Assembly (NCBI RefSeq): GCF_000701425.1
Contig: NZ_JNIW01000043.1
Coordinates: forward strand, 1 to 30,698
Length of the DNA stretch: 30,698 nucleotides
Reading direction: 5' to 3'
DNA from: Deinococcus frigens DSM 12807
GTDB lineage: Bacteria; Deinococcota; Deinococci; Deinococcales; Deinococcaceae
Within the stretch, counting starts at the first letter, position 1. Each line of letters begins with the position of its first letter. A program made the position numbers and the translations under genes. Below the pieces are notes generated by a model. It ran no database searches. It was not told the origin of the DNA and worked only from the letters and a program-made list of their open reading frames with translations. Positions 20,690 through 29,243 of this stretch are shown piece by piece.

Positions 20690-22193
20690 GCCAGCAGCAG
20701 CAGCGGTATCGCCCCTGGCCCGTGGGATCCGTCAGGGTCTGGCCGAGACCGCCCCGGCCCCGCCGCCGAGCCTGGACGTCAACCCTTTCGCCAGCTACCG
20801 CGATGATCCGGTGGGCTTCGCCGAAGAGGTCCTGGGCCTGAAGGTCTGGTCCCGGATGCGCGAGATCCTGCTGGCCGTCCGGGACCGCAAGCGGGTGGCC
20901 GTCCGCAGCGGCCACAAGGTGTCCAAGTCCACCACCGCCGCCGTGATCGCCCTGTGGCGCTGCCTGTGCCGCGAGGGCAGCCGCACGGTGCTGAGTGCCC
21001 CCACCTCCCGCCAGGTCCGCATTATCATTTGGAAGGAACTGACCAACCTGCATGGCAACAGCCGCCTGCCCGGCCAGCTCTTCGTCGATCCCGGCACCGG
21101 CTACCGCTACCGCAAGAGCGAGGTCTTCGGCTTCAGTACCGACGAACCGGAAAAGATCGCCGGAATCTCGGGCGCGGACCTGCTGTTCATCCTGGACGAG
21201 GCGTCCGGGGTGGACGAACCGCTGTTCGCGGCCATCGAGGGCAACATGGCCGGGGGCGCGGGCCTGCTGATGATCAGCAACCCGACGCAGACCAGCGGCA
21301 CCTTCTACGAGGCGTTCACCACCAAGCGCCATCTGTGGCACACCATCCATATCTCCTCGGCGGAAACGCCCAACGCGGTCAGCGGCGAGGTGCTGATTCC
21401 AGGCCTGGCCACCCGCGACTGGGTGATGGAGAAGAAACTCGACTGGGGCGAGGACAGTCCGCTGTATCAGGTGCGCGTGCTGGGCAACTTCCCCGGCCAG
21501 GCGGAGAACACCGTCATCGGACTGGGGCTGGTGGAAGCTGCCCGCGCCCGCCACGACGCCCAGGAGGCACCGCCCACTGGCATGTTCACCCTGGGTGTGG
21601 ACGTGGCCCGCTACGGCGATGACAGCACGGTGCTGCAACCGCTGTTCGGCTCGCGTCCAGTGCCGCCCACCGTCCACCGCAAGCAGGACAACGTGGAGGT
21701 GGCTGGACATGTCATGGATCTGGTGGCCCGGCTGCGCGCTCTGCACGGTTACCCGGTTGCGGCGGGGCCGGTGCGGGTCAAGATCGATGACCTGGGTAAC
21801 GGCGGCGGCGTGACGGACCACCTCAAGCACAGCGAGCGGGCCGCCGCGCTGGGCATCGTGACCCTGCCGGTCACCGTCAGCGAGCGGGCCACCGCCGAGG
21901 GCTACAGCAAGCTGCGCGATCAACTGTGGTTCGCCCTGCGCGATTGGCTCCGGGATGGCGGGGAACTGCCACCCGACAGCCATCTGGAGGGCGAGCTGGT
22001 GGCCCCACGCTTCAGCTTCGACACCCAGGGCCGCGCGAAGGTGGAGGGCAAGGACGAGATCAAGAAGCGCATGAACCGCTCGCCGGACAGGGCAGACGCA
22101 TTAGCACTCGCTGTGTATCAGCCGCCCCAGGACACTGGTGTGGCGTCCGCCATCGCTGCGCTCGACGACTACGCGCCCATCGGGCTGGACTGA
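20637..22193 (+). CDS. terL: Terminase large subunit (DNA-packaging ATPase/nuclease)
   Basis: A 518-aa packaging motor. The ATPase domain has a variant Walker A (RSGHKVSKSTTA, about residue 90), Walker B LLFILDEAS (about 182) and the coupling SNPTQTSGTFY (about 218). The nuclease domain shows GVDVARYGDDST (about 320), KIDDLGNGGGV (about 382) and SPDRADALALAVY (about 482), three acidic metal-binding positions. It uses a GTG that overlaps terS by 53 bases, with GGAG just upstream. Together with the portal it drives DNA into the prohead and cuts it. Complete in length and motif order. Confidence 0.93.
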   Translation: MLNLHSLLNDTPSLSATEPAAAAVSPLARGIRQGLAETAPAPPPSLDVNPFASYRDDPVGFAEEVLGLKVWSRMREILLAVRDRKRVAVRSGHKVSKSTTAAVIALWRCLCREGSRTVLSAPTSRQVRIIIWKELTNLHGNSRLPGQLFVDPGTGYRYRKSEVFGFSTDEPEKIAGISGADLLFILDEASGVDEPLFAAIEGNMAGGAGLLMISNPTQTSGTFYEAFTTKRHLWHTIHISSAETPNAVSGEVLIPGLATRDWVMEKKLDWGEDSPLYQVRVLGNFPGQAENTVIGLGLVEAARARHDAQEAPPTGMFTLGVDVARYGDDSTVLQPLFGSRPVPPTVHRKQDNVEVAGHVMDLVARLRALHGYPVAAGPVRVKIDDLGNGGGVTDHLKHSERAAALGIVTLPVTVSERATAEGYSKLRDQLWFALRDWLRDGGELPPDSHLEGELVAPRFSFDTQGRAKVEGKDEIKKRMNRSPDRADALALAVYQPPQDTGVASAIAALDDYAPIGLD

Positions 22194-22207
22194 AAAGGAG
22201 GTGAAGC

Positions 22208-23629
22208 ATGTTATTTGGACCCAACGGTGAACCCCTGGAAGAAAGCGGCGGCACGGAGACCAGCCTCTCGCAGGGCTGGCGCGAAGGGCTGCCCTGGCAG
22301 GGTGTGGGCAGCAGTGGCCGGGTCTACGGCGTGGACCGCGACACGGTGAGGCGGCAGACGCGTACCGCCTTTTTCACCAACCCGCTGTTCGGCGCGGCGG
22401 TGGAGATCGCCGTGGCGCTGCTGATCGGCGACGCCTTCACCTATGCCGAGCTGAATGCCGACAAGAACGCCCAGGCGGCGCTCTCGGACTTCTGGGACAC
22501 CAACGATCTGGGTCACCTGATGAGCAGCCGTCTGGTCACGGAATACCTGCTGGACGGGGAGCTGTGCGGCGTGTTCCCGCTGGACGACATCGGCGATCAG
22601 CCTGCCCGGATCGCCCACCTGGACATGGACCGGGGTGTGCGGCTGCGTTCGGACGTGTCCTCGGGCGTGACGCAGGTCACGGCCCCCGGCGAGAACAACC
22701 GAACCCTGACCTGGGAACCAGGCCAGTTCATCTTCACGGCGCACAACGCCCTGTGGAATGACGCGCGCGGCTGGCCGGTGGCGATGCGGGCGCTGGCCCC
22801 CGCCGACGCCTACGTCACGCTGCTCCAGCACCGGCTGAACACGCATGACCTTCAGGGGCGCATCCTGGGCGTCCAGACCGTCTTCGTGGACCGCAAGGAC
22901 CCCAGCAGCCGCGCCACCTACCAGGCCAAGGCGCAGGCGTACCGAACCATGCCCAGGCGCGGCGGCATCCTGACCCTCGCCAAGGTGCTGGCCGACGACG
23001 GCAAGACCGTGATCAGCGACGAGATCAACTTCATGACCCCCGCCGCCGGGGCCGCCAATGCGGAAGCCGACGCCCGCGCCTTCGTGCGCCTGACTGCCCT
23101 GGGAGTGCTGGGGATGCCTGAGCATTACCTGGGCGAGGGCGGCACCATAACGCGCACCACTGCCGAAAGCATGACCCTGCCCGCCATCCGTAGCGTCCTG
23201 CGGATTCACGCCGCCCTGCGGAGCCACCTGGACCGCCTGTACCGCGCCGAGTTGCGGCGACGCTACGGGCCGGACAAGATATACACCATCACCACCTTCG
23301 ATGTGAAGGACGGCGGCAAGACACGGGTCAGCCGCAAGAAGAAGGTCAGGGCCGGGCAGATCGAGGTGCCGTGGGTCTTCCCGACGATCACCCAGGACAG
23401 CCTGGCGGACCTGATCACCCGCGCCGAGGCCGCCGCCCGCAACGGCTGGGCCAGCCCGCAGACCCTGAGTGGCTCTCTTTCCTTTGATCCGGCTGAGGAA
23501 AATGACCGGATGGCCGCCGTCGGTCTGGACTTTGGGCTGCCAAATCCGCAGGCCGCTGCACCCACCGCGCCCCCAGGAGGTGGCCCCCATGCCGGACAAA
23601 CATCCCCAGCCCCCGCCGTCACCCCGTAG
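22208..23629 (+). CDS. Portal protein
   Basis: A 473-aa portal, directly after terL. Its N-terminal region (about 25-140) has VDRDTVRRQTRTAFFTNPLFGAAVEIAVALLIGDAF, typical of the portal wing and stem, and EYLLDGELCGVF. Later come DRKDP and a helical stem-like part, LTALGVLGMPEHYLGEGGTITRTTAESMTLPAIRSV (about 295-330), then a Pro/Ala-rich flexible C-terminus. The portal forms the 12-mer ring at one capsid vertex through which DNA passes. AAGGAGGTGA about 5 bases upstream is a very strong ribosome site and fixes the start. Confidence 0.88.
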   Translation: MLFGPNGEPLEESGGTETSLSQGWREGLPWQGVGSSGRVYGVDRDTVRRQTRTAFFTNPLFGAAVEIAVALLIGDAFTYAELNADKNAQAALSDFWDTNDLGHLMSSRLVTEYLLDGELCGVFPLDDIGDQPARIAHLDMDRGVRLRSDVSSGVTQVTAPGENNRTLTWEPGQFIFTAHNALWNDARGWPVAMRALAPADAYVTLLQHRLNTHDLQGRILGVQTVFVDRKDPSSRATYQAKAQAYRTMPRRGGILTLAKVLADDGKTVISDEINFMTPAAGAANAEADARAFVRLTALGVLGMPEHYLGEGGTITRTTAESMTLPAIRSVLRIHAALRSHLDRLYRAELRRRYGPDKIYTITTFDVKDGGKTRVSRKKKVRAGQIEVPWVFPTITQDSLADLITRAEAAARNGWASPQTLSGSLSFDPAEENDRMAAVGLDFGLPNPQAAAPTAPPGGGPHAGQTSPAPAVTP

Positions 23630-23762
23630 CCCTATGAGCAAGCAGCAACGCCTCGCCCAGCGCGAGGCGATTTTGTTGCAGCAGGCAAAAGGGGAAATCA
23701 CGGTAGCTGCCGCAAAGGCTGCCCTCGCCAAGCTGGGCGACACGCCCGCCCTCCGCGAATGA
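23589..23762 (+). CDS. 57-aa small protein overlapping portal 3' end
   Basis: A basic, Pro-rich then helical protein (MPDKHPQPPPSPRSPMSKQQ..., helix QREAILLQQAKGEITVAAAKAALAKLG). The ATG is preceded by AGGAGGTGG, an excellent ribosome site lying within the portal gene, so it is real although it overlaps the portal end by 41 bases in another frame. Its stop overlaps the next gene as ATGA. Function unknown; possibly a small head assembly factor. Confidence 0.65.
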   Translation: MPDKHPQPPPSPRSPMSKQQRLAQREAILLQQAKGEITVAAAKAALAKLGDTPALRE

Positions 23763-24091
23763 CCGGATCGCCGGAAGTTGAACAGGTCCGTCTCATCGTA
23801 GAGACAGTAGACGGGCGGCAGCACGTGTATGAATACCCGCGCTCCGTCGCTGAAAGCATGATTGACCGCTGGCGGGACGCGTCGAATGGAGACGGCACCG
23901 TTCCGGTTCGCGGCGGGGCGATCGCCTCCCGACACATCGTTCGCATGGTGCGCGGGGCGCTCAAATCCCCGCCTCCGCCCAACCCGTATGCGGGGCCGAA
24001 GCCGACGCTTAAAGACGTGATTGGCAAAACCTCCATTCTCGATAAGCACCCGTCCGGTCTGGACTGGCTGCGCTCCCTTTTCCGCCGCTAA
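23759..24091 (+). CDS. 110-aa hypothetical head-region protein
   Basis: A protein with a beta-rich first half (QVRLIVETVDGRQHVYEYP), a short helix (SVAESMIDRWRDA) and a Pro-rich basic end (GLDWLRSLFRR). No family recognised. ATGA-coupled to the previous small gene and 26 bases from the protease gene, so part of the head-assembly operon. Confidence 0.65.
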   Translation: MTGSPEVEQVRLIVETVDGRQHVYEYPRSVAESMIDRWRDASNGDGTVPVRGGAIASRHIVRMVRGALKSPPPPNPYAGPKPTLKDVIGKTSILDKHPSGLDWLRSLFRR

Positions 24092-24117
24092 CGCAGCCGC
24101 GCCCCTGGAGGTTCTAC

Positions 24118-25413
24118 ATGGAACAGCTCAACCGTTCGCCCTGCACCACCGCCCTCACCGTTCACCTGCGCGAGAGCGTCAGTGGCCAGCTCGACACCAG
24201 CCAGCAGCTCAGCGAGACGCGGCGGCCTGAGCGCGCCAACGTCACCCTCAGCGAGGCCACGCAGGACGGGCAGAAGGTCACCCGCTTCAAGTGCGACATC
24301 GGCAAGGTGGACATCGTGAACCGCAACGGGCGCTACTACCCCCGCAGCGCGTATCAGGCTGCCATTGACGCGGCTCAGGAAGACCTGAGTGCCGGACGGC
24401 TGTGGGGCCTGCTCGAACATGCCGACGACTGGTATGACCCGATGAAGGGCCGACTGGAGAAGATCGCCGGTCTGTTCGACTCGCTAAGCATCGACGGCGA
24501 CATGGTGATCGGCGAGGGCGTGGTGGTGGCCACCCCCACCGGCGACACCCTGCGCGGTCTGCTGGCATCCAAGGTGGCCGTTGGCATCAGTACCAGCGGC
24601 ACCGGTTCGGTGAAGTGGCTCCCTGCGAAGGAAGTCGACGACACCTACCACGATCCCGAAGAGCTAATCGGCGTGATCCAGGACGACTTCCGCCTGCTGA
24701 CGGTGGACTTCGTTTCAGATCCCGCCAATCCCAGCGGACAGGCCCGTAGCGCTGAGCAGCGCCAGCGGCAGCCGCCCGCGCCTACGCGCCCACAGGAGGG
24801 CAACATGCACCCCAAGATCAAAGCCCTGATGGAGAAGTACGGCTGCAAGACCCTCGAAGAGCTGAAGGCCAAGACTGAGGCTCAGGCGGAATACCTGACG
24901 ACGCTGGAGGCCGTCGCGCAGGAAAGCGTCAACCGCCCGGCCCCTGCGCCTACCGCTGCCGACACTGGCACCGTCAGCTTGGGGGACTACCGCGTGCTGG
25001 AGCAGACCGTGGTGGAGCTGCGCGGACAGGTGTCCGGCCTGACCACCGACAACCACAATGCCCGCCGGGACGCGATTGCCATCACTGCCCTGGAGTCGGC
25101 CCGCCTGCCCAGCGCGGGGACGGTCAAGCACGGCGAAACCGAGATTGATCTGGACGCCTCGTTCCGTAACGATCTGATCAGTGCCGCCCGTGCTGCCGAA
25201 AGCGACGAAACCGCCAAGGCCGCAGTGGACCGCAAGATCGTCGAACGTAAGGCCGCCCTGGGCCAGCGCGAGAGCGCTCCCCGCCCCATCGGCCAGAACC
25301 GCGTGCCGCTGCCCAGTGGCGACAACAGCCGCACCCGCACCGAGGCCGAGCAGGCCCGCAACGGCGAGACCCGCCAGTTTGAAAGCACCCGCAGCCGCGC
25401 TGGCCTGATCTAA
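24118..25413 (+). CDS. Prohead protease (S80-like) fused to scaffold region
   Basis: A 431-aa protein. The N-terminal protease region (about 40-215) shows S80/T4 gp21-like signals: VNRNGRYYPRSAY, LLEHADDW with the catalytic His, VGISTSGTGSV with the catalytic Ser, and FRLLTVDFVSDPANPSG. After a Pro/Gln-rich junction (about 218-228) comes a charged helical region (about 230-431), suited to a scaffold. The protease would mature the prohead and remove the scaffold. It follows the small head genes and precedes the decoration and capsid genes in normal order. GGAGG about 7 bases upstream of the ATG. Confidence 0.83.
   Translation: MEQLNRSPCTTALTVHLRESVSGQLDTSQQLSETRRPERANVTLSEATQDGQKVTRFKCDIGKVDIVNRNGRYYPRSAYQAAIDAAQEDLSAGRLWGLLEHADDWYDPMKGRLEKIAGLFDSLSIDGDMVIGEGVVVATPTGDTLRGLLASKVAVGISTSGTGSVKWLPAKEVDDTYHDPEELIGVIQDDFRLLTVDFVSDPANPSGQARSAEQRQRQPPAPTRPQEGNMHPKIKALMEKYGCKTLEELKAKTEAQAEYLTTLEAVAQESVNRPAPAPTAADTGTVSLGDYRVLEQTVVELRGQVSGLTTDNHNARRDAIAITALESARLPSAGTVKHGETEIDLDASFRNDLISAARAAESDETAKAAVDRKIVERKAALGQRESAPRPIGQNRVPLPSGDNSRTRTEAEQARNGETRQFESTRSRAGLI
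24805..25413 (+). CDS. Nested scaffold protein from internal start
   Basis: Inside the protease gene, in the same frame, an ATG at 24805 is preceded by AGGAGG (24794-24799) at ideal spacing, exactly at the protease/scaffold junction. It would give a separate 202-aa scaffold (MHPKIKALMEKYGCKTLEEL...), as in lambda C/Nu3. The product is helical and acidic/basic-mixed, with a C-terminal TRSRAGLI. Confidence 0.72.
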   Translation: MHPKIKALMEKYGCKTLEELKAKTEAQAEYLTTLEAVAQESVNRPAPAPTAADTGTVSLGDYRVLEQTVVELRGQVSGLTTDNHNARRDAIAITALESARLPSAGTVKHGETEIDLDASFRNDLISAARAAESDETAKAAVDRKIVERKAALGQRESAPRPIGQNRVPLPSGDNSRTRTEAEQARNGETRQFESTRSRAGLI

Positions 25414-25466
25414 GCCGCGCTGCCGGTCTGCCTTCCCGCCACCTCAGCCCCAAGGAGGGCCATCCC

Positions 25467-25841
25467 ATGAAGAACAAAAAGCACTGGGCCTACACGGGCG
25501 GCAGCATTTCTGTCGCCCTCACCGTTCCCGCTGGCACTAAGAGCGGCGATCTCGTGAAGCTCGGCACCGACGATCTCTATGGCCACGCTGAAACCGATCA
25601 GGCCACCGCTGACATGGTGTCCAAGGGCACCGCGCCGCAGGGCCTCGTCGAGAACCAGGCCACCGTGTTTCTCCCCGGCATCGTGGAAAGCATTGGCGTT
25701 CCCGCAACGGCCATCGCCGCTGTGGCCGCGTTCGGCAAGGTCTACCTGAAGGCCGACAAGTCGTATGGGGCTACGCCCGCTGACGGCCTGTTCGTCGGGT
25801 ACAAGCTCAACGCCACCACGATCGCTCTGCGCGCCAACTAA
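25467..25841 (+). CDS. Capsid decoration/DUF2190-like protein
   Basis: A 124-aa beta-rich protein with a Gly/Ala-Val pattern typical of DUF2190 phage proteins: SVALTVPAGTKSGDLVKLG, GLVENQATVFLPGIVES, AFGKVYLKADKSY, LFVGYKLNATTIALRAN. These are placed between the protease and capsid genes in many siphophages, probably as capsid-stabilising or spike proteins. AAGGAGG about 9 bases upstream supports the ATG. A terminator follows the stop. Confidence 0.72.
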   Translation: MKNKKHWAYTGGSISVALTVPAGTKSGDLVKLGTDDLYGHAETDQATADMVSKGTAPQGLVENQATVFLPGIVESIGVPATAIAAVAAFGKVYLKADKSYGATPADGLFVGYKLNATTIALRAN

Positions 25842-25858
25842 GCAGCAGCCCCCACCCC

Positions 25859-25893
25859 AAGGCCCCCTCCCAGCGAGGCGGGCCTTTCCTTTT
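25859..25893 (+). terminator. Terminator-like hairpin before the capsid gene
   Basis: AAGGCCC (25859-25865) pairs with GGGCCTT (25880-25886), with an inner CCTC/GAGG pairing, followed by TCCTTTT. It lies between the decoration and major capsid genes and may set different mRNA levels for capsid; a ribosome site (AGGAGG) for the capsid gene comes after it. Confidence 0.72.
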
Positions 25894-25913
25894 GCACCGC
25901 CCAGGAGGGCCGC

Positions 25914-27116
25914 ATGTCGATTAAAGAAGTGAGATTCGAGCTGACCCGTCTCGCGGATCGGGGCGTCATCCCCGAAAACCGCGTCATCCCCCTGACCATC
26001 CAAACCGTGCTGGAATCCGCACAGCAGCACTTCCAGATGGGCTACTTCGGCCAGTTCCTCGACAAGGAGCTGGACAACGTGCGCGGCATGGACGCCAGCG
26101 CCAAGGAAGCGGCGCTGATTCGCATGGAGGGGATGATTCTCGACTTCGAGAAAACCCGCCGCGCCCACCGCGAGACCCACACCACCAGCGATTTCCCACT
26201 GGCCGTCGCGCAGGTCCGTCAGGCGGCCAGCCGTCCCGGCTTCACCTTCCCCGAGAGTGACCTGCCGAAGTTCGCTGCCCGCCGCACGGCCACCGACTTC
26301 AAGGCCCTGAAAGGCACGCGGCCCGGAGCCATCGGTCACCGCTTCCTGCCGGTGCGCCCGGAGGCGGCCAACATCGAGTACACCAAGTTCTTTACCAGCG
26401 AGGAGGGCTACACCGTGGCCGACTACGCGCTGGCGCTGACCTTCACCTTCGAGGCGTACATCAACGATGACCTGGGCGACTTCACGGCTGCCGCCGCCGA
26501 CCTGGGCAATGTGGCCCGCCGCACCCGCGCCAGTGTGATTCTGGACGTGATCCTGCGCAAAGCGCCGCGTGTGCCGCTGGCCGACGGTGAACAGGGGCCG
26601 ACGCCCGCCAATCTGGACCAGTTGGCCGCCTTCATGAGCGCGCAGGTGGACAGCGCCACGGGCCGCCGTGCCAGCCGCCGCCCCACCGATCTGTTCGTGC
26701 CCACCATCTGGGAGCGCAAGGCCGCCGCGAGCATGGCCAACGAGTACCTGGTGCCCGTCGGCGGCGGGTCCGGCGCGCTGGCCCTGGTGCCCAACCGCAA
26801 CCCGGCCTACATGCTGGGCAACATTCATGTCGAGGACATGATCGCGGACCTGCTGGCCGAGTACCCGGACCGCTACGCTGCCAAGAACATCGGCGACGAC
26901 GACTATCTAGTGGTGGACGGGCGCAACAACCCCTTCGAGCTGGCCGCCCTGCGCGGCTACGAGGGCGGCCCCAAGACCTTTACCCGCATGGTGAATGTGG
27001 ACGAGACGGACCTGGAAGGCGACTTCGAGAACCGCAACTTCGCCCTGAAGGTGCATGACGTGGTGGGCGCGGACCTGCGCGATCAGTACGGCGTGGTCAT
27101 CGCCCAGGGCGACTGA
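25914..27116 (+). CDS. Major capsid protein
   Basis: A 400-aa protein with no signal or membrane segment. Its position after protease and decoration and its long, mixed alpha/beta body fit an HK97-fold major capsid protein (Mu gpT-like type). Visible elements include an N-terminal helix-rich arm (about 1-85), a core with GYTVADYALALTFTFEAYINDDLGDF (about 163-188), a stretch typical of the P-domain RRTRASVILDVIL, and C-terminal FELAALRGYEGG and NFALKVHDVVGADLRDQYGVV. A strong ribosome site (AGGAGG) precedes the ATG. Confidence 0.8.
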   Translation: MSIKEVRFELTRLADRGVIPENRVIPLTIQTVLESAQQHFQMGYFGQFLDKELDNVRGMDASAKEAALIRMEGMILDFEKTRRAHRETHTTSDFPLAVAQVRQAASRPGFTFPESDLPKFAARRTATDFKALKGTRPGAIGHRFLPVRPEAANIEYTKFFTSEEGYTVADYALALTFTFEAYINDDLGDFTAAAADLGNVARRTRASVILDVILRKAPRVPLADGEQGPTPANLDQLAAFMSAQVDSATGRRASRRPTDLFVPTIWERKAAASMANEYLVPVGGGSGALALVPNRNPAYMLGNIHVEDMIADLLAEYPDRYAAKNIGDDDYLVVDGRNNPFELAALRGYEGGPKTFTRMVNVDETDLEGDFENRNFALKVHDVVGADLRDQYGVVIAQGD

Positions 27117-27166
27117 GCGCCCCCGCCGCCTGAGTACCCCATCCGCTCCAACTGGAGGAACGAACC

Positions 27167-27709
27167 GTGAAGAACCTGAAAACTGTGACACAGGTGTTCG
27201 CCGGGGGAAAGTGGTTGCCTGCGGGCAGCCCACTCCCCAGCGATCTGCCAAATTTCGACTACGAGAAGCACGCCGCCAAGGGCATGATCGAGGACACCGA
27301 GGGCGAGGAGATCATCAACCCCCGCCCGGAATCCGCCCCCGATCCTGTGACCACCCTGGACAATCACGCGACGGCAGCGCTCCAGACCGCCTTGGACGCC
27401 GCCCAGCAGTGGGAGGCGAAGGCCACTGCCGCGCAGACCCAGGCCACCCAACTGCGTGAGCAGGTGCAGGCCGCGCAGGGCAAGGCCGCCGATCCGGCAG
27501 ACGTGACCGCGCTCAAGGAATACCGGGACGTGGTCGGCGTGCTGCTTCCACACGGTTTCCCAAGCCGGTCCACGCTCTTCGAGAACGGGTACTACACCGC
27601 CGATATGGTGCAGGGGGCCACCGATCAGGAGTTGATTGACCTGTCGGGAATTGCCCAGACTTCACTGGAGGCCATCCGGAAAGTCGTGCCGCCCGTCCCG
27701 CAGGAGTAA
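27167..27709 (+). CDS. Coiled-coil protein with C-terminal helix-hairpin domain
   Basis: A 180-aa protein with a GTG start and GGAGGAA upstream. A beta-like start (about 1-60) is followed by an Ala/Gln-rich coiled coil (about 65-108: NHATAALQTALDAAQQWEAK...) and a helical end (FPSRSTLFENGYYTADMVQ...LSGIAQTSLEAIRKV) reading like a helix-hairpin-helix. Placed right after the capsid gene; head-tail region protein of unknown precise role. Confidence 0.68.
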   Translation: MKNLKTVTQVFAGGKWLPAGSPLPSDLPNFDYEKHAAKGMIEDTEGEEIINPRPESAPDPVTTLDNHATAALQTALDAAQQWEAKATAAQTQATQLREQVQAAQGKAADPADVTALKEYRDVVGVLLPHGFPSRSTLFENGYYTADMVQGATDQELIDLSGIAQTSLEAIRKVVPPVPQE

Positions 27710-27712
27710 GCC

Positions 27713-28087
27713 GTGGACGCCGCCGCCCGCTTCCTGCTGGACCCTGAGCCACTGACCCCGGCCATGCTGGGCGTGGCGGATCAAGCCGCGTTGACGGCCC
27801 GGATTGCCGCGTACATGACCCTGCGCGGCATTCAGGCGAATGCCGAACCTTCCGAGGCGCAGCGCCAGGGCGTTCTGGCACTGATTTACGGGGCCAGGAT
27901 CGTGGTGCTGGAGGGTGAGGTGGAGAAGTTCCGCGCCGAGGGTGAAATCACCATCGAGCGCGATCTTCAAAGCCGCATCATTCGGCTGGCTGCGGGCCGT
28001 GACATGGCGCTGGCGCTGTCGGTGACCACTGCCGAAGCGGCAGGGGGAGACTTCGCGCCGTTCTTCAGCGAGTGGGGCGTGCAGTGA
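27713..28087 (+). CDS. Head-tail connector-like protein
   Basis: A 124-aa helical protein with a GTG start and CAGGAG upstream. Long helices (AALTARIAAYMTLRGIQA, AQRQGVLALIYGARIVVLEGEVEKF) fit the gp6-type adaptor that follows the capsid gene in many siphophages. No strict motif. Its stop overlaps the next GTG. Confidence 0.6.
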   Translation: MDAAARFLLDPEPLTPAMLGVADQAALTARIAAYMTLRGIQANAEPSEAQRQGVLALIYGARIVVLEGEVEKFRAEGEITIERDLQSRIIRLAAGRDMALALSVTTAEAAGGDFAPFFSEWGVQ

Positions 28088-28782
28088 CCCGGTTGCCCGG
28101 CGTGCAGGCCACAGCCCACCGGCTGCTGACCGACAACGCCGATCTGCTGTACACCCTGACCGGCACCTGGAGCGACGACGCCACTTGCCGCTTCAGCGTG
28201 CGCGATCCGAACAAGGGCGGGCGCAGTTCCGAGACCCAGCTCCAGACGGACCCCATTCCAGCCAGCCTGCGCCTGTTGCGGGTGCATCCTGACGACGCAC
28301 GTCCAACACCGGGCGCCTCCCTGATTTACCAGGGGGCGCTGCTGGTGCTGGGGCTGTGGGCCGATCCGTCCATCTGGACCGGGCAGCAGGTGGGCGTCTG
28401 CCGCCTGGTGGACGAACGGGCCTACCCGCTGGTGGCGCTGATCGGCGTGCAGGGCTTCCGCTTGCGGATCAAGGCACTGGACGCTGCGCCCATTCAGGCC
28501 ACTGGACTGACCGGCACACCCAACAACAGCGGACTGGCCTCCACGCCGCCCGGAGTCACCTTGCAACCTGGCGACACCTTCACCACCGACGCGGGAGACC
28601 GCTATCAGGTGGTGCCGCCCGTACAACGGGACGCCCTGGGTGACACCGTGGGCGTGAGCTGGCAGGGTCAGGGAGCCGAGAGGCCGCCCCTGCCCACGCC
28701 AGACAACCCAGACCCCACGCCGGACACGCCGGACGGTGCGCCGCCGGGCCGTGACCCGTGGTGGGATGAAGGGTTGCCGTGA
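28084..28782 (+). CDS. Head-closure/adaptor-like protein
   Basis: A 232-aa beta-rich protein with a GTG start (GTGA overlap). Features such as PGASLIYQGALLVLGLWADPSIWTG and a long Pro/Asp-rich C-terminus (PTPDNPDPTPDTPDGAPPG) are seen. Position between the connector and tail-completion genes suggests head closure. The sequence itself is not diagnostic. Confidence 0.6.
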   Translation: MTRLPGVQATAHRLLTDNADLLYTLTGTWSDDATCRFSVRDPNKGGRSSETQLQTDPIPASLRLLRVHPDDARPTPGASLIYQGALLVLGLWADPSIWTGQQVGVCRLVDERAYPLVALIGVQGFRLRIKALDAAPIQATGLTGTPNNSGLASTPPGVTLQPGDTFTTDAGDRYQVVPPVQRDALGDTVGVSWQGQGAERPPLPTPDNPDPTPDTPDGAPPGRDPWWDEGLP

Positions 28783-29243
28783 GCTTCGAGGTGCAGGGCA
28801 GCATCGACGCCATGCTCCGAGAAGTCCGCGCGCTTCAACCTGCCCGGCTGACCCTGGCCCTGAACCGCCAGTGGTCTGAGGACGCTGCCGAACGCCTGCG
28901 CGACAACGTGGGCGGTGGTCCCGGTACGCGCTACCTGCGGGCCAGGTCTGGAAGCACGCGGTCCAGAGTGCGGGCGACCTTCAACGCTTCGGGTGGTTCG
29001 CTGTCCGTCAGCGGTCCAGGAACCGAGATCCAGGAGGAAGGCGGCACCATCCTTCCCAGAAACGGCAAGTATCTGACCTTCCGGCTGTACGCGGCAGGAG
29101 ACGGCGCTGTTGCGACTGGTCCCTGGATTCGGACCCGCAAGGTCCGCATCCGTGCCCGCCACATGGTCAGGGACGCGGCCCAGGACGCTTTGCGCGAGCT
29201 GGGTGATCACCTCAACTCCACGCTGGGAGGTAACCCGAATTGA
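28779..29243 (+). CDS. Tail-completion protein (gp10-like)
   Basis: A 154-aa protein with a GTG start overlapping the previous stop. It shows the HK97 gp10/Mu gpG-type pattern: an N-terminal helix (SIDAMLREVRALQ...WSEDAAERLRDNV), a central Gly-rich beta part (GTEIQEEGGTILPRNGKYLTF) and a C-terminal helix (MVRDAAQDALRELGDHLN). These proteins sit at the head-tail joint. Confidence 0.72.
   Translation: MSFEVQGSIDAMLREVRALQPARLTLALNRQWSEDAAERLRDNVGGGPGTRYLRARSGSTRSRVRATFNASGGSLSVSGPGTEIQEEGGTILPRNGKYLTFRLYAAGDGAVATGPWIRTRKVRIRARHMVRDAAQDALRELGDHLNSTLGGNPN

Noticed and set aside
20692..20712. CAG-type trinucleotide run at the start of terL
   Set aside because: It encodes a short Ala run in a flexible N-terminus; too short and in-frame to suggest more than codon bias.
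20673..21983. A 436-aa minus-strand frame opposite the large terminase gene
   Set aside because: It is a mirror frame caused by high GC content; the plus strand encodes clear terminase ATPase and nuclease motifs.
22211..24049. A 612-aa minus-strand frame opposite the portal gene
   Set aside because: It has no motifs or ribosome site, and the opposite strand has a complete, well-initiated portal gene and two small genes with strong ribosome sites.
25410..26828. A 472-aa minus-strand frame opposite the capsid gene
   Set aside because: Low-complexity Gly/Ala/Val/His-rich protein typical of antisense frames; the plus strand encodes decoration and capsid proteins.
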